From Corallococcus sp. CAG:1435 (lineage in GTDB: Bacteria; Bacillota; Clostridia; Christensenellales; CAG-314), in NCBI GenBank assembly GCA_000433775.1, contig HF998457.1, forward strand, positions 25,412-30,896: a stretch of DNA of 5,485 nucleotides, given 5' to 3'. Positions within the stretch are counted from its first letter, which is position 1. Every line of letters starts with the position of its first letter. This document shows, in pieces, positions 5,485 through 5,485 of the stretch. Made by a program: the position numbers and the translations under genes. The notes beneath the pieces were generated by a model. That model was not told the DNA's origin. It did no database searches and worked only from the letters and a program-made list of their open reading frames with translations.

Positions 5485-5485
5485 T

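Overview
The window reads as bacterial chromosomal DNA carrying a phage-type virion gene module. Strong AAGGAGG/GGAGGT ribosome binding sites, GTG starts beside ATG, a near-consensus sigma-70 type promoter, an intrinsic terminator and moderate G+C suggest a member of the Bacillota (clostridial type). The proteins are rather cysteine-rich, which would suit an anaerobe, but that is a weak clue. Every gene I can support is on the minus strand, so the window is best read from its right end to its left.

Right part (about 5485 down to 2428): a tight four-gene cistron set. A strong hairpin and a ribosome-site hairpin lie in front of a 95-aa hypothetical protein. Next come a 183-aa protein that looks like a phage head-tail adaptor (P22 gp4 / T7 gp11 type), a 405-aa beta-rich protein that looks like a tail nozzle/stabilisation protein (P22 gp10 type), and a 310-aa coiled-coil protein. 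Gaps are 12, -1 and 3 nt, and each gene has its own strong Shine-Dalgarno, so this is one co-translated module. The order adaptor, nozzle, coiled coil matches the neck and short-tail order of P22-like podoviruses, where the coat gene lies upstream. This predicts a major capsid gene just beyond the right edge. No lysis, receptor-binding, integrase or regulator gene is visible.

Middle (2427 to 1763): about 665 nt without a convincing gene. Reading along the minus strand it holds two good hairpins, a clear intrinsic terminator (2032-2060), three tandem 20-21 bp A-tract repeats, an inverted repeat, and then a promoter with a TATAAT box. The A/T-rich word TTGCAA and close variants are unusually dense here.

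Left part (1762 to 1): two adjacent genes for polytopic membrane proteins, 272 aa and at least 310 aa (the second runs off the left edge). They share a motif layout and look like diverged relatives transcribed together from the promoter near 1835. I do not recognise a specific function for them. The terminator and promoter make this a separate transcription unit from the virion module, so the left flank may be ordinary host DNA beside a prophage, a phage remnant or a domesticated particle locus; the window alone cannot decide which.
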